Position numbers and translations under genes: made by a program. The notes under the pieces are model-generated. The model made no database searches. It saw only the letters and a program-made list of their open reading frames with translations, and was not told the origin of the DNA. From an uncultured Bacteroidales bacterium (GTDB taxonomy: Bacteria; Bacteroidota; Bacteroidia; Bacteroidales; F082): a DNA stretch of 46,797 nt. Numbering within the stretch: position 1 is the stretch's first letter; the number at the start of each line of letters is the position of its first letter. The DNA is taken from positions 1-46,797 of the forward strand of contig CAJOIF010000017.1 in the NCBI GenBank assembly GCA_905234765.1, written 5' to 3'. Of the stretch, positions 17,260 to 26,325 are shown one piece after another.

Positions 17260-19752
17260 TTATTGTGTGACTATCACCTTCTTCGTAACAGTCCCTTCTT
17301 TTCCAATGACCATAAAACAAAAGACACCTATCGCATGACCCTTCATTTCATACGGCAAGATCATGAAATCTCCATTACCGAATGTACCTATCTGATCCAA
17401 AAGGTTGCCAGTCACATCGAACACTTTTATTTCTATTTGCCCAGTAAGGTTTTCAAGCGACAACGTCATCATACCGCTGTTTGGATTGGGTGCCACACTG
17501 AAACCAGGAATCCCTTGCCTCTGTTCGTCAACATCATAAAACGAGCTCACGAACCAATAGCGTTGCAGTTTGCCTTGTGGAGCGCATGGATTATATACCC
17601 TAACATCAAGCCAAACAGTATCTTCTATATGATTCAACACATACATGCGGCATCTCTTTCCCGCTGGCGAAGTCGTGGTGTCAGGTTCAAGCAACCACCT
17701 TACATTCGGGTTTTCAAATTCCCATCTGATGGAGTCCCAATGACAGGTATAAGGGTGGTCAGTTTCCCAAATGCTGAAGTCATAGCTATTAACTTGGAAC
17801 TCCGTGGCAGTGACGACCCAATGGGGTGCCGTGATGTCCGCAGGCGTTATTTCCATGGGACTTGGTGTGTATTCAAGATGGAGCTGCATAGTGACAACAC
17901 TATCACATTCCGAGTGGTTTTGATAGATTCTTTGATAAGTGCCTGAAACACTATAGTAATGGTTTTCAGGGTCGTATGCATCATTTGTGATGTATTCGAA
18001 TCCATTGGGCATCCATGGGAAGCTATCGCATTGGACGGGCTGATCAGGCCCAGGAACCATGAACTCATTCGTCTCATAAGTATTAATTTCCAAATGAAGC
18101 ACATAGGTACTGTCACAAATCTTGTCGCCAAAATAGATTGGGAAAGTCTTCTCAACATCCTGGCTTTCTGAATAGGTCAATCCTGTGATGGGCCAAAGAT
18201 AGGCATCGCAAGCCCTTATTGAATCTTCGCGGTAATACTCCTCATGGAATTTGAGGTCAAGACGATGTAGTATGGGACAGCCTCCATTCGGGTCGTCAAG
18301 AACGATTTCATCATAGGTATCCTCATGATAGGTGGTTCCCGTTTTGTCCCAAGTCCACGCCGGAGTAGTCGCGTGCCCATAACATTCAAATTGATGCAGC
18401 ATCGGCGGCATTTGGTATTCGCCCACCGAAAGCACTAGTTTCTCTACTCGCGGACAACCGTGAATGTCAACGGTATCGAAATAAGCGGTTTGCCCATTCT
18501 GGTCATATAGCGTTCCGTGAAAATCATATGTCTCTCCCACACAGATGCTTGGGTCGATGAGCAATGTATCGTTGGGCGGATAAACGGTCAGGTTGAGCCA
18601 CACGATACTATCGCAACCGTATTGTGTATGGTCAGTATGGGAAATTTGGCAGGATTGGCTATATGGAACACCATAAAACACGTAACTCTCACCATAGCAA
18701 AGCGTGTCGTACACAAACGTCTCAGCATTGGGATGCACAACGATGGTGACGTGTACATCCTGCACACCCAAACCGTCAGTAATGTGACAATTGTATGTAG
18801 AGGTGCCAAGAGGCGGCGTGGCCACTGGATTTTGCACGTTGGGATTGCTCAATGTGTTGGCTGGTGTCCAGCTGTAGGAATAATTGCCCGAGCCACCTGA
18901 CGGAACAGCATGGAGCGTAGTGGAGGCACCCTCACAAAGCTGGGTTTCATCAGCATAAGCGGTGGCCAACATGGAATTCACAGTGACTGTGCATTGGGGA
19001 GCGCCCACAAGCACAAGCTGGCAGAATGAAATATCGTCCAAGCCGAAATCGTTGCCACCTGCCACGGTGTTTTGGTTCAGAATAGTGATGGTGGCTGAGG
19101 TAGCGCTTCCACTGTACCAAAGCTCATAAAACTGCATCCATACGTTCAACTGGTTAGGTGCATTGAAAATATCGCCAATCTGAGTGCCGTTGATGCTGAA
19201 TTGCAGCAACGCCACCTGATTGGGGTCGCCCACACTGACGTTACAGGCCCAGGTGGAGAAGGCATAATAGGTGTTTGGCACCACCGAAATCTGTTCAGTC
19301 CATACGTTTGTCCCAGGACTAGTAGCACCGTTGACAATCATGAAATTGCCTCCGTTGTGACCGTGGCCAGAAAAACTCTCATGATGCAGGCTAGCATCAG
19401 AATCCACGTAATAAGTGCCTTCGCCCCAAAGATTGGTGTTGTATTGATATGCTGATGTGAAACCTACGTTGCCTTGTTCAAAATCACCATTGACCACGCT
19501 TTCATCTCCAGGAGCATAACCCGAGCAGGTGTAAGTAGTTGTTACCGAAGGCGATGCCACGGTGACAGGCCCTTCGGTGGTGGAAAGTCCGGTAGCGGGC
19601 GACCATTGGTAATACATGGCTCCCGATGCGGTCAGCGTCACCGATCCGCCTGGCTCAATGGTGGCTGAAGGCGGCGAGATGGTCACTGGCTGCGCTACGG
19701 CAACACCTACCAACATGGTTAGCATTAGGGTTATTAAGGCTTTCGTCTTCAT
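17260..19752 (-). CDS. Secreted T9SS cargo protein with Ig/PKD-like repeats
   Basis: 830 aa from ATG at 19752; the open frame extends further, but the TAATTTTG promoter lies at 19784-19777. Signal peptide MKTKALITLMLTMLVGVAVAQ. Then a PKD/Ig-like region (SATIEPGGSVTLTASG, YYQWSPATGLS), a carbohydrate-binding-like segment (GDFEQGNVGFTSAY ... AFSTWACNV), another Ig-like unit (CEGASTTLHAVPSGGSG), and several repeats built on DTLCYGESYVFYG and CDSIVWLNLTVY. The final 80 residues are a type IX sorting domain (SVAPNPNSGMMTLSL ... IKVFDVTGNLL ... KKVIVTQ), so the protein should be exported through T9SS and anchored on the surface. Role probably adhesive or structural. First gene of its operon. Confidence 0.88.
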   Translation of the reverse strand: MKTKALITLMLTMLVGVAVAQPVTISPPSATIEPGGSVTLTASGAMYYQWSPATGLSTTEGPVTVASPSVTTTYTCSGYAPGDESVVNGDFEQGNVGFTSAYQYNTNLWGEGTYYVDSDASLHHESFSGHGHNGGNFMIVNGATSPGTNVWTEQISVVPNTYYAFSTWACNVSVGDPNQVALLQFSINGTQIGDIFNAPNQLNVWMQFYELWYSGSATSATITILNQNTVAGGNDFGLDDISFCQLVLVGAPQCTVTVNSMLATAYADETQLCEGASTTLHAVPSGGSGNYSYSWTPANTLSNPNVQNPVATPPLGTSTYNCHITDGLGVQDVHVTIVVHPNAETFVYDTLCYGESYVFYGVPYSQSCQISHTDHTQYGCDSIVWLNLTVYPPNDTLLIDPSICVGETYDFHGTLYDQNGQTAYFDTVDIHGCPRVEKLVLSVGEYQMPPMLHQFECYGHATTPAWTWDKTGTTYHEDTYDEIVLDDPNGGCPILHRLDLKFHEEYYREDSIRACDAYLWPITGLTYSESQDVEKTFPIYFGDKICDSTYVLHLEINTYETNEFMVPGPDQPVQCDSFPWMPNGFEYITNDAYDPENHYYSVSGTYQRIYQNHSECDSVVTMQLHLEYTPSPMEITPADITAPHWVVTATEFQVNSYDFSIWETDHPYTCHWDSIRWEFENPNVRWLLEPDTTTSPAGKRCRMYVLNHIEDTVWLDVRVYNPCAPQGKLQRYWFVSSFYDVDEQRQGIPGFSVAPNPNSGMMTLSLENLTGQIEIKVFDVTGNLLDQIGTFGNGDFMILPYEMKGHAIGVFCFMVIGKEGTVTKKVIVTQ

Positions 19753-19776
19753 AAGCGAAATTTCTGATCGAGACTG

Positions 19777-19784
19777 CAAAATTA
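19777..19784 (-). promoter_or_regulatory. Promoter -7 element of the T9SS cargo operon
   Basis: TAATTTTG on the minus strand; predicts a leader of about 20 nt before ATG at 19752. It lies just past the stop of the preceding operon. Confidence 0.55.
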
Positions 19785-19798
19785 TGAAAAAACATTTA

Positions 19799-21064
19799 TC
19801 ATGGGGTTACATCCTGGACGAGACGAACGGAGCATCCAGTATATCGAGGATTCTCAAACCCTGTACTGTAATTCACATTAGTAAAATAAAAACTATGTGC
19901 ATGAGTATAATCAATATTGCTATGCACGTATGTAGCCGACCATAAAAAGCCATGAGACAAGACCTCACTTACCGTTCTTCCGAACCTTCTACCAGCAGCT
20001 GGCAAAAACACCACCCCATACTGTTTCAAGGTATCCCATTGAGTAGCATTTATGATGTTACTATCAAAATCTGCATCGGGGTTTACGTTGTTAAAAGAAT
20101 AATATGAGGCATCCCAATCGTCAGGAAATATTATTATTCCATTTATTCCGTCAACTTGCGCTTTTATAAAAGTGTAGACTAAGTTCAATTCTTCATCCCT
20201 TGTATATATGAGAAAATCCAATTCATCGTGCGTCAGGGTTCTCCATATTCCAGGGGAATTGCCGCCATTACTAATGGCATTTACACCCCAATCGGCTTGA
20301 CCTGTCTGGTCATCTAAATTATACATATTTGGATAAGTAGTATAGCCATATGCGCAATAGTCAACATAATTGGTGGTCGATGACCAAGGCTGATAACACA
20401 CTGCCCCGTGATTATAACCACTTGTTCCCCATCCAAACAAATCTATCCAACCGTCATACGTCGAAGAAATCAACTCATTATTACACTTCACACCGTTTTC
20501 TTCAACAGTACCATGAACGCCATCACCTACATAATCCCACTGGTTTTCCGCAAACCTCCATGTATTCGTTGAAGCCTGATACTGCAAATTGCCTTGTGAG
20601 AAATAGACTTTCTGTGTTCGACTCACAGAAAACAAACCGTTGATTATTCCTTCAGGAACAGTATCTTGTGGTGTCGGTGGTTCAGGCGGCTCTGGCATAT
20701 CAAAAACCTGTGTGTGGAAAGTCTTTTGATTCGTCTGATAAGCACTACCGCCATTGGGAAACAATTCATAATAATAGTAGTATAGCGTATCGCTCAACAA
20801 ATCGTTTAGCGTAAGTTCAAAGAAAGCCTCCTGCTTTGTCATTTCGGCGGCTGCGAATTGTTGTTCCTCGGTAAGGCTGTAATGGAACACCACCTTTTGC
20901 AATTCCGCGTGATCCGTCCGTGTGTATTCCACATGGACATCCTTCATGCCCACCGTCATGATTTCGTCATTGCCATCCCCAATTTCCGGATGGACTTCTT
21001 TGCTCTTGGTACAGGCTGCTAAGGCGAGTAATGCACATGCTAATATGATTGATATCTTTTTCAT
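19799..21064 (-). CDS. Surface lipoprotein, FISUMP-like paralogous domain
   Basis: 421 aa. Lipoprotein signal MKKISIILACALLALAAC (Cys18). Residues 20-130 form a strand-rich region with an acidic/proline hinge (MPEPPEPPTPQD). Residues 140-421 form one copy of a domain starting VYFSQGNLQYQASTNTWRFA and ending FLPAAGRRFG ... GCSVRLVQ, related to the Fibrobacter-succinogenes-major/C-type-lectin-like family. The same domain forms the C-terminus of the next gene upstream, so the two are paralogs. Last gene of the operon from 24861; 33 bases from its neighbour. Function unknown; surface display likely. Confidence 0.82.
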   Translation of the reverse strand: MKKISIILACALLALAACTKSKEVHPEIGDGNDEIMTVGMKDVHVEYTRTDHAELQKVVFHYSLTEEQQFAAAEMTKQEAFFELTLNDLLSDTLYYYYYELFPNGGSAYQTNQKTFHTQVFDMPEPPEPPTPQDTVPEGIINGLFSVSRTQKVYFSQGNLQYQASTNTWRFAENQWDYVGDGVHGTVEENGVKCNNELISSTYDGWIDLFGWGTSGYNHGAVCYQPWSSTTNYVDYCAYGYTTYPNMYNLDDQTGQADWGVNAISNGGNSPGIWRTLTHDELDFLIYTRDEELNLVYTFIKAQVDGINGIIIFPDDWDASYYSFNNVNPDADFDSNIINATQWDTLKQYGVVFLPAAGRRFGRTVSEVLSHGFLWSATYVHSNIDYTHAHSFYFTNVNYSTGFENPRYTGCSVRLVQDVTP

Positions 21065-21097
21065 TTTGCTTAATTTTAAATATTGTCAGAAGGAAGC

Positions 21098-23227
21098 TTA
21101 TTGAGCAATATGCACCAAACGTACAGATTGACCATAATAGTGATGACCCCAAGTGCCCGGTTCAAGGCTGATATCAGAGAAATTCACAAGGTAAACTTGA
21201 ATGTCACTCATGTGCGACGACGACCAATAGCGACCATAGTTAACATCAACTGTATCAGTTCCATATCGTCCGCCAGCAGCAGGCAGAAACACAGCACCAG
21301 CATTTTCCAAAACACTCCATTGAGCGATGTTGATTGTATTACTGCTACAATCAGCATCGCTTTGGTTCGTGTTATTTAAAGTGTAAGTACTCGTACTCCA
21401 GTTGTCGGGTAACAATATTACGCCTTTAACATCGTTCACAATGGCTTTGGCATAGCGGATACCTGATGACGTACTACGAGTTTCGAATAAATAAACCCAC
21501 TCCTCGACAGTCAATGTTCGCCAAGAATTAGTTATATTGCCTCCATTACTAATGGAATTGTAACCCCAATCAGCTTCACCTGTCTGATCGTACAGATTGC
21601 CTGTGATTTGCCCATATGGATAGTAGTCAGACCAATCACAACTCGTACTCCATGGTTGATAGCAATTTGCACCATGATTGTAGCCGCTCGTTCCCCAGCA
21701 AAATAAATCAATCCAACCATCATATATGGATGAAATTAAAGAATTGTCACATTTAATATTATTTTCATACACAGTGCCACTCCAACTATTCCCAACATAA
21801 TCCCATTGATATTCTGCAAAGCGCCAAGTATTTGTTGAAGCCTGATATTGTAGGTTCCCTTGCGAAAAATACATTTGATCAACATTGGCATTGATGGTGA
21901 ACAGGCCGTTGATGGCACCTTCAGGAACGTTACCAGGAGGAGTAGGTGTGTTGTTTTTGCGTACAGGACGAATAGACTGACCGCTATAACGAAAACTAGT
22001 ACCAATGCCACCTCCGTTCGGACTAAAGGAAAACATCCAAGCGGCAATTGGATAGTTTGTGTCAAGCGAACTCGACCAGTACAAGCCTTCGCTACCTTCG
22101 CCTTCGATATCATACCCAACATTTCCTGTATTGTTGCCATTATAATGACCCGCTGCTGGTAGAAATAAACTATTACAACTTGAAGTAAGAAGCAGCCCGA
22201 ATATTCCGTTTTGGGTTGTCCATGTGGTATCGGTGTTATCAAAAAGCTCTTGCCATTGTTCTTTGGTTGGCATACTCCAATTCTCACCCAAATTCACTAT
22301 TGCCGCATCATCTTCTGGTAACAAAACACTAAGATTATCGGTGAATCCGTTGCTACCATAAGTAGGATTATTACAGTACTTGGTTAACGAGTAGAAATCG
22401 CCATTGCAGTATTTATAGGTTCCTACAGTGAAATCGGTTTTTGGATCCGTTTCACCCCATGCAAAGTAATCGCCATATTTTTCTGGAGAATCTGCACCTA
22501 TATTACATGTAGCCCAAAGTGTTCCGCTTGGCAGGCAAAGGTCAACGTATTCTTCTATCGTTCCCGTCACAAACTCCCTATCCAATCCATAAGCGGTACC
22601 TTTCTCATTGGTAGCATAAGCACGAACATGATAAATGGTATTGGCTTCCAAACCATCCATCATAGTAGTGAATGCACCCGTTCCTGTGCCTGAGGCCACA
22701 TGACTATCGCTCAAAGTGGGATTGGCATTAGTACTCCAGCAAATACCGCGCTCAGTCACTTCGGCGCCGCCGTCATTGGTTACCTCACCACCGCCCTTGG
22801 CGGAATTGGCGGCGATTTCTGTCACTTCAGCGGTAACCACTGTAGGCAATGTAATCGTTGTGCCAGAGCCTTCTGTCTTGAACGTTTTTGCCGTCGTCCG
22901 CATAGAGTTGAAGCCATTATGAAACTCGTAATAATAACTATATGTAGTGTTCGCCTTCAATCCTGCGAGATCGACATACAAGGTATTTTGCACCACGAGC
23001 ATCTCGGCGGTGTTCATGTCGTCTTCTTCTACGCCTTCACCATAATAGAGATAGGCTTTCTTCAAAGTGGTGATGTATTGGTAGTCGCATTGCACTGTTG
23101 CCGTAGTGGTGCCAACAGTAATCAGATCACGCTCTACATCCACATATTTCAGGTTTACCTCTGGGGTCTTCTTGCAGGAAGCTAAAGTCGCTACAAGAGC
23201 CAATATAATTATGCTTATTTTTTTCAT
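21098..23227 (-). CDS. Surface lipoprotein: FN3-like plus two FISUMP-like domains
   Basis: 709 aa. Signal ends at Cys18 (ATLASC), and the first residues closely match the neighbouring paralog. An N-terminal region (20-118) is followed by an FN3-like domain (about 125-222, GICWSTNANPTLSDSHVASG ... YHVRAYATNEKGTAYG). A FISUMP domain (226-432) runs from YVDLCLPSGTLWATCNIG through WSMPTKEQWQEL to GQSIRPVRK. A linker TPTPPGNVPEG leads to a second domain (440-709, YFSQGNLQYQASTNTWRFAE ... GQSVRLVHIAQ) shared with the next gene. Such modular lipoproteins are common in gut and oral Bacteroidales; no ligand is known. 12 bases from the upstream gene. Confidence 0.85.
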   Translation of the reverse strand: MKKISIIILALVATLASCKKTPEVNLKYVDVERDLITVGTTTATVQCDYQYITTLKKAYLYYGEGVEEDDMNTAEMLVVQNTLYVDLAGLKANTTYSYYYEFHNGFNSMRTTAKTFKTEGSGTTITLPTVVTAEVTEIAANSAKGGGEVTNDGGAEVTERGICWSTNANPTLSDSHVASGTGTGAFTTMMDGLEANTIYHVRAYATNEKGTAYGLDREFVTGTIEEYVDLCLPSGTLWATCNIGADSPEKYGDYFAWGETDPKTDFTVGTYKYCNGDFYSLTKYCNNPTYGSNGFTDNLSVLLPEDDAAIVNLGENWSMPTKEQWQELFDNTDTTWTTQNGIFGLLLTSSCNSLFLPAAGHYNGNNTGNVGYDIEGEGSEGLYWSSSLDTNYPIAAWMFSFSPNGGGIGTSFRYSGQSIRPVRKNNTPTPPGNVPEGAINGLFTINANVDQMYFSQGNLQYQASTNTWRFAEYQWDYVGNSWSGTVYENNIKCDNSLISSIYDGWIDLFCWGTSGYNHGANCYQPWSTSCDWSDYYPYGQITGNLYDQTGEADWGYNSISNGGNITNSWRTLTVEEWVYLFETRSTSSGIRYAKAIVNDVKGVILLPDNWSTSTYTLNNTNQSDADCSSNTINIAQWSVLENAGAVFLPAAGGRYGTDTVDVNYGRYWSSSHMSDIQVYLVNFSDISLEPGTWGHHYYGQSVRLVHIAQ

Positions 23228-23239
23228 AGTCGTTCGGTT

Positions 23240-24076
23240 TTAACGGTTTTCAAAACTATATCCCAAGCCAACTTTGCCTTCGAAGATACTGAAGTTGGTC
23301 GTCACGGCATCCAATGAGAGGATAAAACCTCCGAAGCGGAACATCATACCCGCCGACACATCCACACCCACAGCAGAATAACCACCATTGCGTACCCAGC
23401 GGTTGTCTAAGGTCTTCCACGACAGCGAGCGGTTGCCGAAGCCTGCGCCCAACTTTACACACATCATATCGTTCAAACGCATCACGCCACCACCCATGAT
23501 GGAGAGCGCTGTATGCGCATATTCGTCCTTATAGAAAGGCAAATCTTCACCCACATAGCCTTCAGCATCGCTTGTGGCTGCTGGTGCCAAGCCAGCAAAG
23601 TTGAAGCCCGTCATCACCGAGGCGAACCAACCAAACTTTTGCACCTGTCCGAAGGTAAATCCTACAGAAGGATTATATGTATTGGTGTAGGCACCATTCA
23701 AGGTGGCGAAGGTAATCTTAGGGATGCGTTTCACCTTAGGTGTTTGTGGCGGTTCCTTTGTTATGAACTTAAAGCGAATCAAAGGATAGTCACCATAACC
23801 CAGATTGTTGAAGGCTTGCCAACGGATGGTGCGGTTCTTGCCCGCAGGAACAACTCTGTTAATATAGCCCGTTACCTTCATGGTGTCGGTATAATGTTCC
23901 CCGTCATCAATCGAAATGAGCAATCGCACCTCGGAGCGAGTTTTCAAGTCATATGTGATGGTCACCATCTTGTCCTGCTGTTGGGCACGGATGTTAGTCA
24001 CATTATCCTGTTGTGCCATAATGCTTTGCACACCCATTAATAATAAGATGGCCAAAATCAATCTTCTTGTCTTCAT
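23240..24076 (-). CDS. Exported barrel protein with N-terminal beta-sandwich
   Basis: 278 aa. Signal peptide cut after SIMAQ (residue 22). Residues 23-115 form the Bacteroidales beta-sandwich (VTITYDL ... VRLLISIDDGEHYTD ... VPAGKNRTIRWQAF) often found ahead of SUMF, FISUMP or barrel domains. Residues 115-278 look like a small outer-membrane barrel: alternating strands, glycine-rich turns (SIMGGGVMRL, KLGAGFGNRS) and a C-terminal aromatic strand (KVGLGYSFENR). Start overlaps the upstream gene by 4 bases, so the two are translationally coupled. Confidence 0.78.
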   Translation of the reverse strand: MKTRRLILAILLLMGVQSIMAQQDNVTNIRAQQQDKMVTITYDLKTRSEVRLLISIDDGEHYTDTMKVTGYINRVVPAGKNRTIRWQAFNNLGYGDYPLIRFKFITKEPPQTPKVKRIPKITFATLNGAYTNTYNPSVGFTFGQVQKFGWFASVMTGFNFAGLAPAATSDAEGYVGEDLPFYKDEYAHTALSIMGGGVMRLNDMMCVKLGAGFGNRSLSWKTLDNRWVRNGGYSAVGVDVSAGMMFRFGGFILSLDAVTTNFSIFEGKVGLGYSFENR

Positions 24077-24861
24077 GGCTGCGGAGTGTTTGAGGGTTCA
24101 ACATCAGCAAAAGCATCGTGGATAGTGATCTCCACCGAGACGCGGCGGTAGCCTCCACCCTTCTCCTTGTTTTCCACAGCGATGCTTTGGAACGTGTTAT
24201 TTGTATGCTTCATCGGCCCCACCTGAGTTTTCAGGAAATGCTCCACACCTTGAGTGCGAAGAAAAGCCAACTGGCCGTTAGTCGTCACGCCAGTTTTTTG
24301 CGTTACCGTCACATTATATGGTGCGCCATTCAGCGTGATGGGTCTGTCGGTGAAATCACCGTACTCACCATTATAGGCAAGTTTGGAACGGATAGGCGTG
24401 CCATCAGTGGCGCCAGTAATCTTCACATCGACCTTCGTGCCTTCCTTCAGATACTCGGCAAGTTCGTTTTCCATCTTGCTTTTCAAGAAGTTGCACATAA
24501 AGGTACAAGCATTGGAATTCTCTATGGCGTACTTGCCAAGAGCATAGTCGTCGGCCGCATCGGTGACGACAACCGTCTCATAAGCGACGGAGACAATGAG
24601 ATCGGGATTCTTCACATCCGTCGTCACCGTAACCTTCACATTGTCCGAAATGCGGCTACCCTCGTCAAGACCAGATTTCATGGCCTCAAACTCCTCTTGC
24701 CAGTTGCGCTGACGTTCTTCGTTGTCCTTCTGGATTTGCTCCAATGTCGACTCTTTCTTAAGATACTGATAATGAAAACGTTCCGATACCATCTCGACTT
24801 CCTGCCCGAAACACACCGCGGACAGGGAGATTAGGATTGTCATTAATACAATTTTCTTCAT
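24073..24861 (-). CDS. Exported protein with OmpA-like C-terminal region
   Basis: 262 aa. Signal peptide MKKIVLMTILISLSAVCFGQ, then a charged helical region (residues 25-65, rich in E, Q, K and R) and a strand-rich middle. The C-terminus (about 195-255, NGQLAFLRTQGVEHFLKTQV ... GGGYRRVSVEITIHD) has the spacing and RRV ending of an OmpA-type peptidoglycan-binding domain, although the family's classic Asp/Arg pair is not clearly placed, so the call is tentative. First gene of a four-gene envelope operon (24861 down to 19799) with its own TATTTTTG promoter. Confidence 0.7.
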   Translation of the reverse strand: MKKIVLMTILISLSAVCFGQEVEMVSERFHYQYLKKESTLEQIQKDNEERQRNWQEEFEAMKSGLDEGSRISDNVKVTVTTDVKNPDLIVSVAYETVVVTDAADDYALGKYAIENSNACTFMCNFLKSKMENELAEYLKEGTKVDVKITGATDGTPIRSKLAYNGEYGDFTDRPITLNGAPYNVTVTQKTGVTTNGQLAFLRTQGVEHFLKTQVGPMKHTNNTFQSIAVENKEKGGGYRRVSVEITIHDAFADVEPSNTPQP

Positions 24862-24896
24862 ACTATGAGTTTTACTGATTTTCTATATATCGGGGA

Positions 24897-24904
24897 CAAA
24901 AATA
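24897..24904 (-). promoter_or_regulatory. Promoter -7 element of the 24861-19799 operon
   Basis: TATTTTTG on the minus strand, about 36 bases before the ATG at 24861. Divergent from the dgt promoter. Confidence 0.55.
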
Positions 24905-24958
24905 CACTATTTTTTCGGAAAGGCGGAAAGAAAACATTGGAAAAATCACAGAATCTCG

Positions 24959-24988
24959 TTTGTGGTTGATGGGAAATGCTTACTTTTG
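24959..24988 (+). promoter_or_regulatory. Promoter of dgt
   Basis: TTTG at 24959-24962, an 18-base spacer, then TACTTTTG at 24981-24988: one of the best matches to the -33/-7 consensus in the window. Leader of about 20 nt. Confidence 0.7.
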
Positions 24989-25011
24989 CATTTACAAAAT
25001 AGTCATTCCCC

Positions 25012-26325
25012 ATGAACTGGACCGACCTACTCTCCAACAAACGCTACGCGCAGGCACAGAAAAGCCCCGACATCCGCAGCAGCTTCCAGCGCGACTACGA
25101 CCGCATCATTTTCAGCAGTCCCTTCCGCCGACTGCAAAACAAGACGCAGGTTTTCCCCCTGCCTGGCGCACAGATGGTCCACAACCGCCTGACCCACAGC
25201 CTCGAAGTGGCCAGCGTGGGGCGTTCCATCGCCTGCCGCACGGTGGAAAAACTTGCCAAAAAACACCCCGAGCTGAAGGAACGCCAGTCCGACATCGAAA
25301 CCATCGTGGCATCAGCTTGTCTGGCCCACGATTTGGGCAATCCACCTTTCGGCCATTCGGGCGAGGACACCATCAGCAGCTTCTTCAAGGATGGCAAAGG
25401 CAAAGAATTGGAAGACAAGGTTTTGCCAGAACAATGGAGCGACCTCATCGCCTTTGAGGGCAACGCCAACGCCTTCCGTCAGCTGACGCACAAGTTCACG
25501 GGCCGTCGTGCAGGCGGCTTCTCGCTCACTTCCGCGACATTGGCCACCTTGCTGAAATACCCCTACCCTTCCTACAACAAAGGCAATCGCAAGAAATACA
25601 ACGTGTTCTATTCCGAAATCCCTGCCTTTGAGGAAGTCGTCAACGAATGTGGGATTCCCAGGTTGGATTCGGAACACCTCGTCTATGCCCGTCATCCGTT
25701 GTCGTACATGATGGAAGCCGCTGACGACATCTGCTACCTCGTCCTCGACATGGAAGACGCCCACAAACGTGGCATCATCAGCACCGAGGCCATCGAGAGT
25801 TGCTTCCTTTCGTTCTTCGACCCCGAAAAAGACAAACAGTTCTTCGTCCATAAGGAAAAAGCCTACAGCGAAGTGAGCGACGTAAACGAACGCATGGCCT
25901 TCCTGCGCGCTATGCTCATCAACAAACTGGTGAACTGCGCCAGCGACATCTTTTGCAAGAACTACGATGCCATCATGGAAGGCAAGTTCGAGAAGAGCCT
26001 CATTTCTCACCTGCCCGATTTCGAGAAAAACGCCCTCGACCTATGCCGTGATGCCTCGGTAAAACACATCTACCGCCACTCGTCCGTGGTGAAAATCGAA
26101 CTGACGGGCTTCAATGTCATCGGGACGCTGTTGGAGAACTTCACCGATGCGGTTTTGAATTCTGAAACACCGTATAACAAAAAACTGCTCTCGCTGATCC
26201 CCGAACAGTTCAAGGTGGAGACCGATGACACTTACACCAAGCTCCAGTCTGTCATCGACTTCATCTCCAACATGACCGACCTCTACGCCGTGCAACTCTA
26301 CAAAGATTTGAGAGGAATCGACTGA
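25012..26325 (+). CDS. dgt: dGTP triphosphohydrolase (dGTPase)
   Basis: 437 aa HD-domain enzyme that hydrolyses dGTP (or other dNTPs) to deoxynucleoside and triphosphate, affecting dNTP pools. Seen: FRRLQNKTQVFPL (residues 38-50), NRLTHSLEVASVGR with metal ligand His62, the HD pair H106-D107 in LAHDLGNPPFGHSGE, and a downstream AADDICYLVLDMED that provides the last Asp. Length and order match the Dgt family. Own promoter; the stop codon overlaps the next start by one base (TGATG). Confidence 0.93.
   Translation: MNWTDLLSNKRYAQAQKSPDIRSSFQRDYDRIIFSSPFRRLQNKTQVFPLPGAQMVHNRLTHSLEVASVGRSIACRTVEKLAKKHPELKERQSDIETIVASACLAHDLGNPPFGHSGEDTISSFFKDGKGKELEDKVLPEQWSDLIAFEGNANAFRQLTHKFTGRRAGGFSLTSATLATLLKYPYPSYNKGNRKKYNVFYSEIPAFEEVVNECGIPRLDSEHLVYARHPLSYMMEAADDICYLVLDMEDAHKRGIISTEAIESCFLSFFDPEKDKQFFVHKEKAYSEVSDVNERMAFLRAMLINKLVNCASDIFCKNYDAIMEGKFEKSLISHLPDFEKNALDLCRDASVKHIYRHSSVVKIELTGFNVIGTLLENFTDAVLNSETPYNKKLLSLIPEQFKVETDDTYTKLQSVIDFISNMTDLYAVQLYKDLRGID

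Noticed and set aside
17260..24861. Polysaccharide utilisation locus
   Set aside because: Several surface lipoproteins are present but no SusC/SusD pair, no TonB-dependent receptor and no glycosidase lie in this cluster.
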